Source: Betaproteobacteria bacterium | GTDB taxonomy: Bacteria; Pseudomonadota; Gammaproteobacteria; Burkholderiales; Burkholderiaceae_D | Assembly: GCA_025362735.1 (NCBI GenBank) | Contig: JANYFL010000012.1 | Span: 1 to 35,137 of the forward strand | Length of the DNA stretch: 35,137 bases | Reading direction: 5' to 3' | In this document: positions 8,070-17,082 of the stretch, piece by piece | Numbering within the stretch: position 1 is the stretch's first letter | Layout of the letters: the number at the start of each line of letters is the position of its first letter | The notes under the pieces: generated by a model | What the model saw: the letters and a program-made list of their open reading frames with translations, nothing else | What the model was told of the DNA's origin: nothing | Databases searched by the model: none | Made by a program: the position numbers and the translations under genes

Positions 8070-8269
8070 GCTTTTCCTGGGGACTTGCGGCGTCGCGGGA
8101 CAAGACGCAATGCGGTTTCGCTGCCGCCAAGATTGGCCAGGCGGCGAGCGCTTTCACGCTGGATCAGGGCTTCCAATGCTTCTCGTATCAGGACGGAACG
8201 TTCTTTCAAGCCACTTAGTTGCTGTGCTTTACCGACCAGTCCGTCATCAAGGGTCAAAGTGGTACGCAT
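8066..8269 (-). CDS. vapB: Ribbon-helix-helix antitoxin VapB
   Basis: The predicted antitoxin binds VapC and represses its own promoter. From the ATG at 8269 it has 67 residues and opens with MRTTLTLDDGLVGKAQQLSG, a typical ribbon-helix-helix strand and first helix, followed by ERSVLIREALEALI as the second helix. The basic C-terminal tail (RLVPRRRKSPGK) would wrap the toxin. An in-frame TTG at 8278 would add three residues; the ATG is preferred because family members usually begin with MRTT. A symmetric inverted repeat centred about 49 bp upstream is the likely operator. Confidence 0.88.
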   Translation of the reverse strand: MRTTLTLDDGLVGKAQQLSGLKERSVLIREALEALIQRESARRLANLGGSETALRLVPRRRKSPGKA

Positions 8270-8300
8270 GTTGGCCAATCTTTTTAAAGGGAATGTTGAA

Positions 8301-8336
8301 CATCAAGTTTATCATCATTTGATGACTTTATTGATG
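8301..8336. promoter_or_regulatory. Nested symmetric inverted repeat, probable VapBC operator
   Basis: Inner arms TCATCA (8312-8317) and TGATGA (8320-8325) and outer arms CATCAA (8301-8306) and TTGATG (8331-8336) share exactly the same centre, with equal 5-base spacers. Four half-sites of this kind suit two ribbon-helix-helix dimers. The site lies between the mrp stop and the vapB start, where autoregulation by the VapBC complex is expected. Confidence 0.6.
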
Positions 8337-8353
8337 CTATGCTTTACCCCTAT

Positions 8354-9442
8354 TTAAGTGTTTTGCACCACGATGGTCGGAAACTTCAACGACATATCTT
8401 TGGCACTTTGGGCAATTCGGACTGTGATTTTTCGGGCAATCTCCTTATACAACAGCGCGATGGCTCCATCCGGTTCAGCCACTACGGTTGGCTTACCGGC
8501 ATCGGCTTGTTCACGAATCCGGATGTCGAGTGGCAAACCACCCAGATAAGTCACACCGTATTCAGCGCACATTTTTTCGCCGCCACCCTGGCCGAAAATA
8601 TGCTCCGCGTGACCGCATTGAGAGCACACATGAATGCTCATATTCTCAACGATGCCAAGTATGGGAATGCCGACTTTCTCAAACATTTTCAGACCGCGCC
8701 GTGCATCCAGCAGTGCAATATCCTGTGGCGTCGTGACAATCACGGCACCCGTGACCGGCACCTTCTGGGAGAGCGTGAGCTGAATGTCCCCTGTACCCGG
8801 CGGCATGTCGACCACCAGATAATCGAGTTCGCGCCAGTTGGTCTGTTCCAGCAATTGCTGCAAGGCTTGCGTCACCATCGGGCCACGCCAGACCATAGGC
8901 GCATCGGTGTCGATCAGCAAACCAATCGAGATCATTTGTATGCCGTATTGTTCCAGCGGTTCCATGGTCTTGCCATCGTGGCTTTGCGGCCGTCCCGAAA
9001 CACCGAGCATGGTTGGTTGCGATGGGCCGTAAATGTCTGCATCCAGCAGGCCGACACTCGCGCCTTCCGCCGCGAGGGCTAGGGCCAAATTAACTGCGGT
9101 TGTACTCTTGCCGACGCCGCCCTTGCCTGAGGCCACGGCAATGATGTTCTTGACCGTCGGCAATAATTTCACGCCACGCTGGACCGCATGCGCCGCAATC
9201 TTGCTGCTGATGTCGATATTGACCGTGGCAACTCCGGGAATCGCTTTGAGCGCTGCACCAACCTTCTCACGTAAACCCTGTATCTGACTTTTAGCCGGAT
9301 AACCGAGTTCGAGTTTCAGTGTGATGGTTGAACCATCAATGTGAATATCGCGCGCAACTTTGCTGGAGATGAGGTCCTTACCCGTGTTTGGATCGATGAC
9401 GCTTTGCAGGGCAGAGTGAATGGTTTCAAGACTAAGTGACAT
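8354..9442 (-). CDS. apbC: Iron-sulfur cluster carrier ATPase Mrp/ApbC (NBP35 family)
   Basis: This P-loop ATPase binds and hands on [4Fe-4S] clusters to target apoproteins in the cytoplasm. From the ATG at 9442 it has 362 residues; an upstream frame extension is less likely because MSLSLETIHSALQSVIDPNT is the normal family start. Residues 1-80 form the MIP18/DUF59 domain. The deviant Walker A ASGKGGVGKSTTA follows, then DADIYGPSQP. The cluster-binding CxxC is seen in CSQCGH. It is divergent from glpD and is followed on the same strand by vapBC. Confidence 0.93.
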   Translation of the reverse strand: MSLSLETIHSALQSVIDPNTGKDLISSKVARDIHIDGSTITLKLELGYPAKSQIQGLREKVGAALKAIPGVATVNIDISSKIAAHAVQRGVKLLPTVKNIIAVASGKGGVGKSTTAVNLALALAAEGASVGLLDADIYGPSQPTMLGVSGRPQSHDGKTMEPLEQYGIQMISIGLLIDTDAPMVWRGPMVTQALQQLLEQTNWRELDYLVVDMPPGTGDIQLTLSQKVPVTGAVIVTTPQDIALLDARRGLKMFEKVGIPILGIVENMSIHVCSQCGHAEHIFGQGGGEKMCAEYGVTYLGGLPLDIRIREQADAGKPTVVAEPDGAIALLYKEIARKITVRIAQSAKDMSLKFPTIVVQNT

Positions 9443-9553
9443 AAATGCTAGGGTGGAATGGTGCAAGGGCGGAATGAAAAGTCGAAAGCGAAGAAACAGG
9501 ATTCAAGTCTAGCTGAAAACGAGCGCTGCACTTTTGGGGCAAAATCCGCTTAC

Positions 9554-11092
9554 ATGGAAGCTTGCATAAAAACGGATCAATTATTTGATTTAGCCATCAT
9601 TGGTGGCGGCATCAATGGTGCGGGTATCGCGCGTGACGCAGCCGGCCGTGGTCTGTCGGTGTTGTTATGCGAGCAGGACGATCTGGCCCAGCATACATCC
9701 AGTGCGAGCACCAAACTGATTCACGGTGGCTTGCGCTATCTTGAGCATGGTGAGTTTCGACTGGTGCGCAAGGCTCTGCAGGAACGCGAGGTATTGCTGC
9801 GTGCTGCCCCGCATTTGATCTGGCCGCTACGTTTTGTCTTGCCCCATGATGCTGGCATGCGGCCATTATGGATGATCCGGGCCGGGCTGTTTCTCTATGA
9901 TCATCTGGCGCGTCGGGAAATATTGCCGGGATCGTCGATGATTCATCTTGATCAACATCTCGCCGGCGCGGCCTTGAAGTCGCAGTACCGTAAAGCCTTC
10001 GTTTACTCCGATGCGTGGGTGGACGACGCCCGCCTCGTGGTTTTGAATGCACTCGATGCAAAAGAACGTGGCACAAGCATCTTGACCCGTACACGCTGCC
10101 TGTCTGCCAGGCGCAGCGGATCGCAATGGCACTTACAGCTTGAGAATACGCAAACAGGGCGAGTTACTGAGGTGCGTTCGCGGGCGTTGGTCAACGCTGC
10201 CGGACCCTGGGTTGCGCATGTACTGAGTGACACCCTGAATGTCGAATCCCAGCACCGTATTCGTCTGGTCAAGGGCAGCCACATCATTGTGCGCAAACAA
10301 TTCGATCATCCCTACGCCTATATTTTTCAGAACCCGGATCGACGCATTATTTTTGCGATTCCCTATGAACACGACTTTACGTTGATTGGAACGACCGATG
10401 TCGACTATCACGGCGATCCATCGTCACCGCATATTGACGAAGATGAAACGAAGTATCTTTGTGAAATGGCCAGCCGTAGTTTGAACAAGCCGATCACGCC
10501 TGAGGACGTGCTGCACAGTTATTCAGGCGTGCGCCCCTTGCTGGATGATGCTGCACATGATGCGTCATCGGTGACGCGTGACTACTGGCTGGAACTCAAT
10601 GGAAAAGAAGGTAGAGCTCCAGTGCTATCCGTTTTTGGCGGCAAGATCACGACGTATCGCAAGCTGGCCGAAGAAGCAATGGATCAATTATTACCCTTGC
10701 TGAAGGCGACTCCATCGGTACGGCAGCATTGGACCGCACAGGTTCCGTTACCCGGGGGGGATTTGCCGAGCGCAAATTTTGATCACTTCCTCACCGACTT
10801 ATTGTCGCGTTATTCATTTATTCCCGAGAAGCTGATACACCGGCTTGCCCGTGCCTATGGCAATCGCACATTCAAGTTGCTCGGTGAAGCGCGATCACTG
10901 AATGAATTGGGTGCTGAAATAGCCCCTCATCTTTACGAGCGGGAACTGACCTATTTACGTGATATCGAATGGGCACGGACCGGTGAGGATGTGCTCAAAC
11001 GGCGCAGCAAGCTTGGCTTGCATTTATCTGATCAAGACCAGCTAGCCGTAGCTCGTTGGATGAATGAAAACTCGCTGTCAATTAGTCAATAA
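9554..11092 (+). CDS. glpD: Aerobic glycerol-3-phosphate dehydrogenase
   Basis: GlpD oxidises sn-glycerol 3-phosphate to dihydroxyacetone phosphate at the inner membrane and passes electrons to quinone. The chosen start at 9554 gives 512 residues, close to the usual length of about 500; the frame is open further upstream but that stretch has no family similarity. DLAIIGGGINGAGIARDAAG is the FAD dinucleotide-binding loop, followed by SSASTKLIHGGLRYLEHGEF, a family signature. A second signature, GVRPLL near residue 335, and the FGGKITTYRKLAEEA segment are also present. No glpK, glpF or glpR lies next to it. Confidence 0.95.
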   Translation: MEACIKTDQLFDLAIIGGGINGAGIARDAAGRGLSVLLCEQDDLAQHTSSASTKLIHGGLRYLEHGEFRLVRKALQEREVLLRAAPHLIWPLRFVLPHDAGMRPLWMIRAGLFLYDHLARREILPGSSMIHLDQHLAGAALKSQYRKAFVYSDAWVDDARLVVLNALDAKERGTSILTRTRCLSARRSGSQWHLQLENTQTGRVTEVRSRALVNAAGPWVAHVLSDTLNVESQHRIRLVKGSHIIVRKQFDHPYAYIFQNPDRRIIFAIPYEHDFTLIGTTDVDYHGDPSSPHIDEDETKYLCEMASRSLNKPITPEDVLHSYSGVRPLLDDAAHDASSVTRDYWLELNGKEGRAPVLSVFGGKITTYRKLAEEAMDQLLPLLKATPSVRQHWTAQVPLPGGDLPSANFDHFLTDLLSRYSFIPEKLIHRLARAYGNRTFKLLGEARSLNELGAEIAPHLYERELTYLRDIEWARTGEDVLKRRSKLGLHLSDQDQLAVARWMNENSLSISQ

Positions 11093-11162
11093 GTGCAGCC
11101 ATTACAGGAGTTGGACAATGCATCACTGTCGACTAATCTCACGCGATAAATATCGCCAGTCT

Positions 11163-13517
11163 TTACGGAGCTTTGGGCAACGCGTAGGCAACAATGGAGT
11201 TCCCCGGCTGACTTTTCAAGAACTTTTTGCCGCCTGCGGCGATCACAACAAACTGCTGACCGCTGACCGCTGAGCGATAAGTCATCGGAGTCGCCTGGCC
11301 ACCGGCCGGTAATCGAGATTTCCAGATAATTCGCCCTGTACGCAGATCAATCGCGCGAATCACTTGTTCTTGTGTCGCGCCAATAAAGACCAGACCACTG
11401 GCCGTAATCAGCGAACCGCCGAAGTTGGGCACGCCCATATTGAAGGGCAAATACGTCCGCAAACCAAAAGGACCACTATCGGAAACGGTGCCGAGCGGCA
11501 TTTCCCAAATCACCCTGAGACTATTGAGATCAATGGCGGTCAGCATGCCGAATGGGGGCTGTTGACAAGGTACGCCGAGTGGCGATACGAAGGGCGACGT
11601 GAGTACGCCATATGGCGTGCCGCCTTGTGCGGACACGCCAGGTTTGAACGGTGCTCCGTTCTCACCGGTTGGCCTCACGCCAAGCGCGTCGACCTCCGCG
11701 CGCGGCACCAGGCGGGCGGTGGTTGCCACCCGATTGGAGTTCGCGATCACCACGCCACGCGTGGGGTCCACAGCTACTCCGCTCCAGCTGACGGCACCCA
11801 GCAAGCCCGGAAAGTTCAGGCTGGTCTGGCCAGGGCCGGGTGGAGTATACGGGCCGTCATAGCGCATGCGCCGAAATTGAATGCGGCACCACAACTGATC
11901 AAGCGGCGTCAGTCCCCACATGCTGCGTTCGTCCAGGTCGGGACCGGCCACGGAAGGCATGGCGGTGGAAAAAGGTTGGGTCGGTGAGGCGCGCTCGCCT
12001 GGCGTTGGACTGGGCGGAACCTGGCGTTCGGTGACTTCGGTCAATGGTTTGCCATCGCGTCGATCCAGCACGTAGATTTGTCCCGTCTTGGTGGCCTGAA
12101 TGACGGCGGGGATCGGACCATTTGGACCGGGAAAAGAAGTGAGTGTCGGTTGTGCACCTACGTCGTAATCCCATAGATCGTGATGCACGGTCTGAAAACG
12201 CCAGCGGGCACTGCCCGTATCTGCATCAATGGCGACCAGTGACGTGGAATAGGTATCCATCGCTGCGCTGCGCTGGCCGCCGAAATAGTCAGGCGTGGCG
12301 TTGCCCGTGGGCACAAACACCAGACCCAGTTCCTCGTCCGCGCTCATTGGTCCCCACGCATTCGGCGTGCCGCGCGTATAAGTCTCCCCTGGCCCCGGTT
12401 CACCGTGCTGATCGGGCCGGCCCATATCCCATGCCCAAGCAAGCTTGCCGCTAACTGCGTCGAAGGCACGCACGACACCCGAGGGCTCGTCCACCTTCTG
12501 ATTGTCAAATACCCATCCACCGATCACGACCTTGCCACGCACGAGGGTGGGCGCCGAAGTCGGGTAGTAGTAACCCGGCAGCACTTCGCCCATGCCGACT
12601 TTCAGATCAACCATGCCTTCCTTGCCGAAGTCAGAACAAGGGGTTCCGGTCGATGCATTCAATGCAAACATCCTGGCGTCCAGTGTGCCGCTAATGATGC
12701 GTGCCGGGCAAACCGTGCTCTGCGGGGTGGATACATAGGCGATACCACGGCACGCGCGGCTAAGTACATTGGTCAGGTTGACCTCTGGATCGAATCGCCA
12801 TTGCAATGCGCCGGTCTCCGCATCAAGGCGCTCAACAATGCTGCTGTTGTTGCAAACGTAGAGCGCATTGTCGATCTTGAGCGGCGTGACTTCCAGTTCA
12901 CCCAATTTGCCGTCCTTACCTGGGCTGATGTGATGCTCCCAAGCCACGACAAGCTGGTTGACATTCTGTGGCGTGATCTGATCCAACGATGAATAGCGAC
13001 TGCTCCCGGCGTCACCACCAACACGCGGCCAATCGGCACCACTGGAAGCAGTCGCTTGCGCACGGGCTGCAGGTAATGTTGCATTGACGGTGGTCACGGT
13101 TTGAGAGGCAAGCAGGACTACCACTGCGATTGTGATGACGGGTGCAACAAGGCTTGGGACTCGAGCCCATTCGCTCAACGCGAAACGGCGCATGCTCGGT
13201 AACAGAAAGGCCCAACCCAACATTGCCGGGGCGAGCAGGCGTGCAGTCAAAGGCCATGCCGACAAGCCCGATTCCCACATGGCCCATCCTGCAGTGACCA
13301 GCAATATCACCGCGTACACGGTGACTGCGTGAGGATGTTGTCGCCATATCAGCACTGCGGTTACCAGTACCGCAAGACCACAGCACAAGTAATAAGCGGT
13401 CCCATTCAGCGCGATCAACCAACCACCGCCAGCAATCATTGCCAGACTCACCGCAAACAGGGTCGCCGCGAATATACGAGGAACTATCGGTTTGATTTTC
13501 TGCAAACGAAGCCACAT
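11163..13517 (-). CDS. gcd: Membrane-bound PQQ-dependent dehydrogenase, glucose/quinate family
   Basis: The 784-residue quinoprotein would oxidise a sugar or polyol in the periplasm and reduce ubiquinone. From the ATG at 13517 about five hydrophobic segments fill residues 10-150, then a PQQ beta-propeller follows. TVHHDLWDYDVGAQPTL and KTGQIYVLDRRDGK match the PQQ-site aspartate and lysine region of E. coli Gcd, and LPAGGQATPMTY is conserved. Two positions differ from my memory of E. coli Gcd: the histidine before CRG is serine (SRACRG), and the histidine of AGGHG is lysine (AGGKK). Substrate is therefore uncertain; the symbol is a family-level label. No PQQ biosynthesis genes are present. 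Confidence 0.85.
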   Translation of the reverse strand: MWLRLQKIKPIVPRIFAATLFAVSLAMIAGGGWLIALNGTAYYLCCGLAVLVTAVLIWRQHPHAVTVYAVILLVTAGWAMWESGLSAWPLTARLLAPAMLGWAFLLPSMRRFALSEWARVPSLVAPVITIAVVVLLASQTVTTVNATLPAARAQATASSGADWPRVGGDAGSSRYSSLDQITPQNVNQLVVAWEHHISPGKDGKLGELEVTPLKIDNALYVCNNSSIVERLDAETGALQWRFDPEVNLTNVLSRACRGIAYVSTPQSTVCPARIISGTLDARMFALNASTGTPCSDFGKEGMVDLKVGMGEVLPGYYYPTSAPTLVRGKVVIGGWVFDNQKVDEPSGVVRAFDAVSGKLAWAWDMGRPDQHGEPGPGETYTRGTPNAWGPMSADEELGLVFVPTGNATPDYFGGQRSAAMDTYSTSLVAIDADTGSARWRFQTVHHDLWDYDVGAQPTLTSFPGPNGPIPAVIQATKTGQIYVLDRRDGKPLTEVTERQVPPSPTPGERASPTQPFSTAMPSVAGPDLDERSMWGLTPLDQLWCRIQFRRMRYDGPYTPPGPGQTSLNFPGLLGAVSWSGVAVDPTRGVVIANSNRVATTARLVPRAEVDALGVRPTGENGAPFKPGVSAQGGTPYGVLTSPFVSPLGVPCQQPPFGMLTAIDLNSLRVIWEMPLGTVSDSGPFGLRTYLPFNMGVPNFGGSLITASGLVFIGATQEQVIRAIDLRTGRIIWKSRLPAGGQATPMTYRSAVSGQQFVVIAAGGKKFLKSQPGNSIVAYALPKAP

Positions 13518-13821
13518 GTGATTTTTCCGTTCTGCGCCACTCGTACGGCTTAATAGGTCATGGTATTTCACCAATGTTTCAGCACGCTTCAGTAGGTCAT
13601 ACTCTGACGCTCTGTTTAAGCGATTGGATGTGCTCTGAAAGCTGCAGCGCGTGATTGTTGCATACGCTTATGGTGTTGCATTGGCGTTGATAAATCTATC
13701 CGCACGCCGAAAGCAGACTTGAATGAAACTGATCGAACCCCTTGTAAGCATCGTAAAATCTTGGGGTAACGTAGGCATGTCTTAACTGAAGATAGGCCCT
13801 AATTCGCAAGGACAAAACAAT
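13518..13821. other. Intergenic region between divergent PQQ dehydrogenase and thioesterase genes
   Basis: These 304 bases must hold the promoters of both flanking genes. AAGGA at 13809-13813 serves the thioesterase, and a weaker GGAAAA precedes the dehydrogenase start. I see no open frame with protein-like composition, no strong terminator and no tRNA. Two similar 11-mers, AATAGGTCATG near 13552 and AGTAGGTCATA near 13591, might be a binding site but are too short to argue from. Confidence 0.5.
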
Positions 13822-14244
13822 ATGACGATCTGGAAAGCGGCATTTGATATCGCAGAAATCAACCAGTTGATACCGAATACGGCGGCTGGGCAATTGGGGA
13901 TTGAGTTCACAGCTTTTGGTGAAGACTGGCTGTCGGCGCGTATGCCGGTTGATCGTCGGACACATCAACCGATCGGCCTGCTGCACGGTGGCGCATCTGT
14001 GTTGCTGGCCGAGACCATTGGCAGTGTGGCCGCATTACTTTGTGTGGACCGGAAAAGGCAGTATTGCGTCGGCCTGGACATCAACGCCAATCATTTACGT
14101 GGTGTGCGTGACGGGTGGGTCATCGCAACTGCACGACCGATTCATCTAGGCAAATCGACCCACGTTTGGGAAATCAAGATCGAAGATGAAGCCGGACAAC
14201 TGGTCTGCATCTCGCGTCTGACCATGGCGGTATTAGCGATCTGA
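13822..14244 (+). CDS. Hotdog-fold acyl-CoA thioesterase (MenI/YdiI-like)
   Basis: This 140-residue cytoplasmic enzyme belongs to the PaaI/MenI hotdog thioesterases. MPVDRRTHQPIGLLHGGAS and LAETIGSVAA closely follow remembered E. coli YdiI (MenI), including the HGG loop and the catalytic glutamate. GLDINANHLR and HLGKSTHVWEI complete the family pattern. MenI cleaves 1,4-dihydroxy-2-naphthoyl-CoA, but relatives act on other aromatic or fatty acyl-CoAs, and no menaquinone genes lie nearby, so the substrate is left open. The start has an AAGGA ribosome site at a good distance. It converges on rph with a 14-bp gap. Confidence 0.88.
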   Translation: MTIWKAAFDIAEINQLIPNTAAGQLGIEFTAFGEDWLSARMPVDRRTHQPIGLLHGGASVLLAETIGSVAALLCVDRKRQYCVGLDINANHLRGVRDGWVIATARPIHLGKSTHVWEIKIEDEAGQLVCISRLTMAVLAI

Positions 14245-14258
14245 AAAAATAGACCAGC

Positions 14259-14993
14259 CTATTTCGACAACGCTTCTTTTTGTGCCACGATCAATTGGCG
14301 GATACCGATGCTGGCCAAGTCGAGCATGGTACTCATTTCTCCGCGCGAGAAGGGCGCGCTTTCAGCAGTCCCTTGAACTTCAATTAAACCGCCTGAGCCC
14401 GTCATCACCACATTCATGTCGGTACCGCAGTTGGAATCTTCTTCGTAGTCCAGATCCAGCATCGGCACGCCATTGACGATGCCGACCGAAATGGCAGCAA
14501 CCGCATCCTGAATCGGCGTAACTCCGGGAGGCAACAGGCCGGCCGTCAACAACTTGGTGATGGCATCGTGTGCTGCAATGTAAGCGCCGGTAATGCTGGC
14601 GGTACGCGTGCCACCATCTGCTTGCAGCACATCGCAATCAATTTGTAATGTTCGTTCGCCCAATACGTTGAGATCAAAAACAGCGCGCAGCGACCGACCG
14701 ATCAGTCGTTGGATTTCTTGAGTTCGTCCCGACTGTTTGCCTTTAGAAGCTTCGCGATCTGAGCGTGTGTGTGTGGCGCGTGGAAGCATGCCGTACTCGG
14801 CGGTGAGCCATCCCTTGCCTTGCCCTTTCAGGAAACCGGGGACGCGATCTTCGACGCTGGCCGTGCACAGAACCTTGGTGTCACCAAATTCGATCAATAC
14901 CGAACCTTCTGCATGCTTGGTGTAGTGACGGGTGATTTGTACTGATCTCAAGCTATCGGCATTGCGGCCATGGGAACGACGTATCCAGCTCAT
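14259..14993 (-). CDS. rph: Ribonuclease PH
   Basis: RNase PH is a phosphate-dependent 3' to 5' exoribonuclease that trims tRNA precursors and other RNAs in the cytoplasm. The 244-residue length is typical. Seen motifs: [20 protein letters not shown] at the N-terminus, [18 protein letters not shown] in the phosphate and RNA-binding region, [20 protein letters not shown] at the active site and [14 protein letters not shown] toward the end. Its start lies 8 bp after the phosphatase stop, so it is probably cotranscribed with the kinase-phosphatase pair. rdgB, a frequent partner downstream, is not here. Confidence 0.95.
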   Translation of the reverse strand: MSWIRRSHGRNADSLRSVQITRHYTKHAEGSVLIEFGDTKVLCTASVEDRVPGFLKGQGKGWLTAEYGMLPRATHTRSDREASKGKQSGRTQEIQRLIGRSLRAVFDLNVLGERTLQIDCDVLQADGGTRTASITGAYIAAHDAITKLLTAGLLPPGVTPIQDAVAAISVGIVNGVPMLDLDYEEDSNCGTDMNVVMTGSGGLIEVQGTAESAPFSRGEMSTMLDLASIGIRQLIVAQKEALSK

Positions 14994-15001
14994 ATTGGGG
15001 C

Positions 15002-15922
15002 CTAACTTTTTGAATGTGTGGTTTGGGAGATGCTCGTCCGGATTTCTTCGATTGCCCGTTCGATTTCATCGTCGGATAAATCGTCCTGATTTTCGGCAGG
15101 CAGATTGGGTAATTGTATGGTGCTGTTGATCGCACCCACCGGCAGCAGCAGCGTGGAGATACCGGATGCCTCGTCACCGAGTTCGGTGCCGTCCCAAGTC
15201 ATGGCCATACCGGTGACGTTATCAGCATGGCTGCCGTGCTCCTGCAAGGCCTGTGCAATCAGATCAGGCACGGCGCGCATCACGGTTTTGCTGCTGAAGG
15301 CATCGACGATGTTTTTGTCGGAGACTGCTGACCAGAGCCCATCACTGCACAGGAACAGGCTATCCCCTCGCTTCAGTGTTGCCTTGCGTGACAACTCCAC
15401 CATCGGGTCCGATGGTGAACCGAGACAATTGAATACCTTGTTGCGGTCGGGGTGATTCTGAAGTTCTGTGGGCGACGCTTTGCCATGCATGACCATGCTT
15501 TGCAGCTTGGTATGGTCGCGTGTCTGACTGACGACTGTGCCGCTACGCAGCCAGTAGAGACGCGAATCGCCGACATGGGCCCACAAGGCCGAGCCGTTCT
15601 GGACAATACAGGCCACGATGGTGGTGCGGGGGGATTCCGGCAGTTGATTCAGAACCCGGTATTGATGAATCTCGCGATGCGCATCCAGTATGCTGTCTTC
15701 GAGAAAGCGCTGCGGGTTGCTGATTTTCGGCTGCGCCTCTTTCTGAAAACGAGTGCCTAAAGTTTGTACTGCAATCTGGGCGGCTACCTCGCCATTCAAG
15801 TGTCCACCCATGCCGTCGGCCACGACCATCAGTAAAGCCTCACGGGTGTAGCAATAGCCCATGCGGTCCTGATTATTCTTGCGGCCGCCTTTTTTGCTTT
15901 CCTGATAAATGGAGAATCGCAT
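15002..15922 (-). CDS. PP2C-family serine/threonine protein phosphatase
   Basis: This 306-residue soluble phosphatase removes phosphate from Ser/Thr residues using two bound metal ions. The family motifs are in order: NNQDR near residue 17, [16 protein letters not shown] with the metal aspartate, [29 protein letters not shown] and ADNVTGMAM. All metal-ligand aspartates appear intact, so activity is expected. A C-terminal extension of about 60 residues ([19 protein letters not shown]) is acidic and helical. It follows the kinase gene by 19 bp and precedes rph by 8 bp. It likely counteracts that kinase. Confidence 0.92.
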   Translation of the reverse strand: MRFSIYQESKKGGRKNNQDRMGYCYTREALLMVVADGMGGHLNGEVAAQIAVQTLGTRFQKEAQPKISNPQRFLEDSILDAHREIHQYRVLNQLPESPRTTIVACIVQNGSALWAHVGDSRLYWLRSGTVVSQTRDHTKLQSMVMHGKASPTELQNHPDRNKVFNCLGSPSDPMVELSRKATLKRGDSLFLCSDGLWSAVSDKNIVDAFSSKTVMRAVPDLIAQALQEHGSHADNVTGMAMTWDGTELGDEASGISTLLLPVGAINSTIQLPNLPAENQDDLSDDEIERAIEEIRTSISQTTHSKS

Positions 15923-15941
15923 GGGTTAAAGGTGTTGGAAC

Positions 15942-16952
15942 TTAATTGTTGGTATTGGTATTGATGCTCATGGTGGAGCCATCGTCCTTGCTCATCACAT
16001 TGGGAAGCTTCCGGCGTACCCATTGACGTACCCGCCCCTGCAGGGTGGGCTTGGGTTCTGTCGGTGTGCGTTCAAGCAGCGCTTTTTGCAAGGCAAAGAT
16101 GCTCTGGGGACGTGCCAGGTGGTCGAGCTGCAAGCACCACTCGACCACACCGATCAATTCTTGAGAGTAACTTTCTTTCAGAATCTTGTACTGGCCTGGC
16201 ATCTTGTCGTTGAGTAGGCGTGCATCGGCCGCCTGCGGGGCATGTCCCGAGAGGCTGGCAAAAATCGATGCGCCGATCCCGTAGACATCGGTCCACGGGC
16301 CGAGTTGTCCATGCTTGGCATAGAGTTCGGGGCCGGCAAATCCGGGGGTGTACATGGGATAAAGCTTGCCGGTATCGGATTGCAGGGTCTGGCGCGCCGC
16401 GCCAAAGTCCAGCAGAATCGGCGAGCCATCCTGACGCAGATAAATATTGGCGGGCTTCAGGTCCAGATGCAGGAGTTTGTTGGTATGGACTTCACGCAGT
16501 CCGTTCATCACCTGCATGAACACGGAGCGGACCAGCCGTTCACCCAGCAGCTTGCCCTCGTTACGGGCCCGTAATCTGAGGATGTGTTCCTGGAGCGTGC
16601 GGCCTTGCTCGTACTGCATGACCATGTAGACCGTCTCGTTGGCACGAAAGAAATTGACGACTCGAACGATATTCGGGTGCAGAATGCGAGCCAGAGCACG
16701 GCCTTCTTCAAAGAAACACTTCAGCCCGACCCGGAAAGTGGGCAAGTTGGAATCAGGGATGGTCGGGACCAGTTCTCCCTCACGGCGTAGTGCCAGAGAG
16801 CTGGGAAGATATTCCTTGATGGCAACAGCACGGTCGAACTCGTCGCGAGCCAGATAGACCAGGCTGAAACCCCCGCTGGATATCTTCTTTACAATGCGAT
16901 ATCCCTCGAGTTCGTAGCCGTCTGGTAAAGGTGCGTTTGCTTGAGTTGCCAT
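15942..16952 (-). CDS. Hanks-type serine/threonine protein kinase
   Basis: The 336-residue protein is a eukaryotic-like kinase without a transmembrane segment. ISSGGFSLVYLARDEF is the glycine loop, AIKEYLPSS holds the ATP-binding lysine, LLHLDLKPANIYL is the catalytic loop, LLDFGAAR carries the metal aspartate and GFAGPELY replaces the APE motif. The last 60 residues are basic and then Asn/Thr-rich, perhaps an anchoring or substrate region. The ATG at 16952 begins the conserved ATQANAPLPDGYELEGY; an upstream in-frame ATG at 17042 is possible and overlaps a 15-bp direct repeat. It leads the run kinase, phosphatase, rph. Confidence 0.92.
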   Translation of the reverse strand: MATQANAPLPDGYELEGYRIVKKISSGGFSLVYLARDEFDRAVAIKEYLPSSLALRREGELVPTIPDSNLPTFRVGLKCFFEEGRALARILHPNIVRVVNFFRANETVYMVMQYEQGRTLQEHILRLRARNEGKLLGERLVRSVFMQVMNGLREVHTNKLLHLDLKPANIYLRQDGSPILLDFGAARQTLQSDTGKLYPMYTPGFAGPELYAKHGQLGPWTDVYGIGASIFASLSGHAPQAADARLLNDKMPGQYKILKESYSQELIGVVEWCLQLDHLARPQSIFALQKALLERTPTEPKPTLQGRVRQWVRRKLPNVMSKDDGSTMSINTNTNN

Positions 16953-17026
16953 CAGTGAGCGTGGTTCTGTCGCTTGTTGCCAAGCCTTAAAGCGTCGTGC
17001 CCGAATTTTGGCGGGTTTATCCTCAG

Positions 17027-17061
17027 TTTGCAAAGAAATCATACTATTTGCAAAGAAATCA
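17027..17061. repeat. 15-bp direct repeat in divergent kinase/yicC promoter region
   Basis: TTTGCAAAGAAATCA occurs exactly twice, at 17027-17041 and 17047-17061, so the copies are offset by 20 bp, about two helical turns. The pair lies between the kinase start (16952, minus) and yicC start (17083, plus), and 21 bp separate it from yicC. It could be a tandem regulator site or a simple duplication. Confidence 0.6.
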
Positions 17062-17082
17062 ATTTATTAACGACCAAACTTC

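Noticed and set aside
8339-9082. 247-codon open frame antisense to mrp/apbC
   Set aside because: The opposite strand encodes a clear Mrp protein with Walker A and CxxC motifs; the antisense product resembles nothing I know.
9458-9553. N-terminal extension of GlpD
   Set aside because: The added residues are charged and unlike the family, and the FAD-binding loop sits at the normal distance from the ATG at 9554.
12405-12992. Open frames antisense to the PQQ dehydrogenase
   Set aside because: These lie opposite conserved propeller motifs in a G+C-rich gene, where stop codons are rare by chance. No domain is recognisable.
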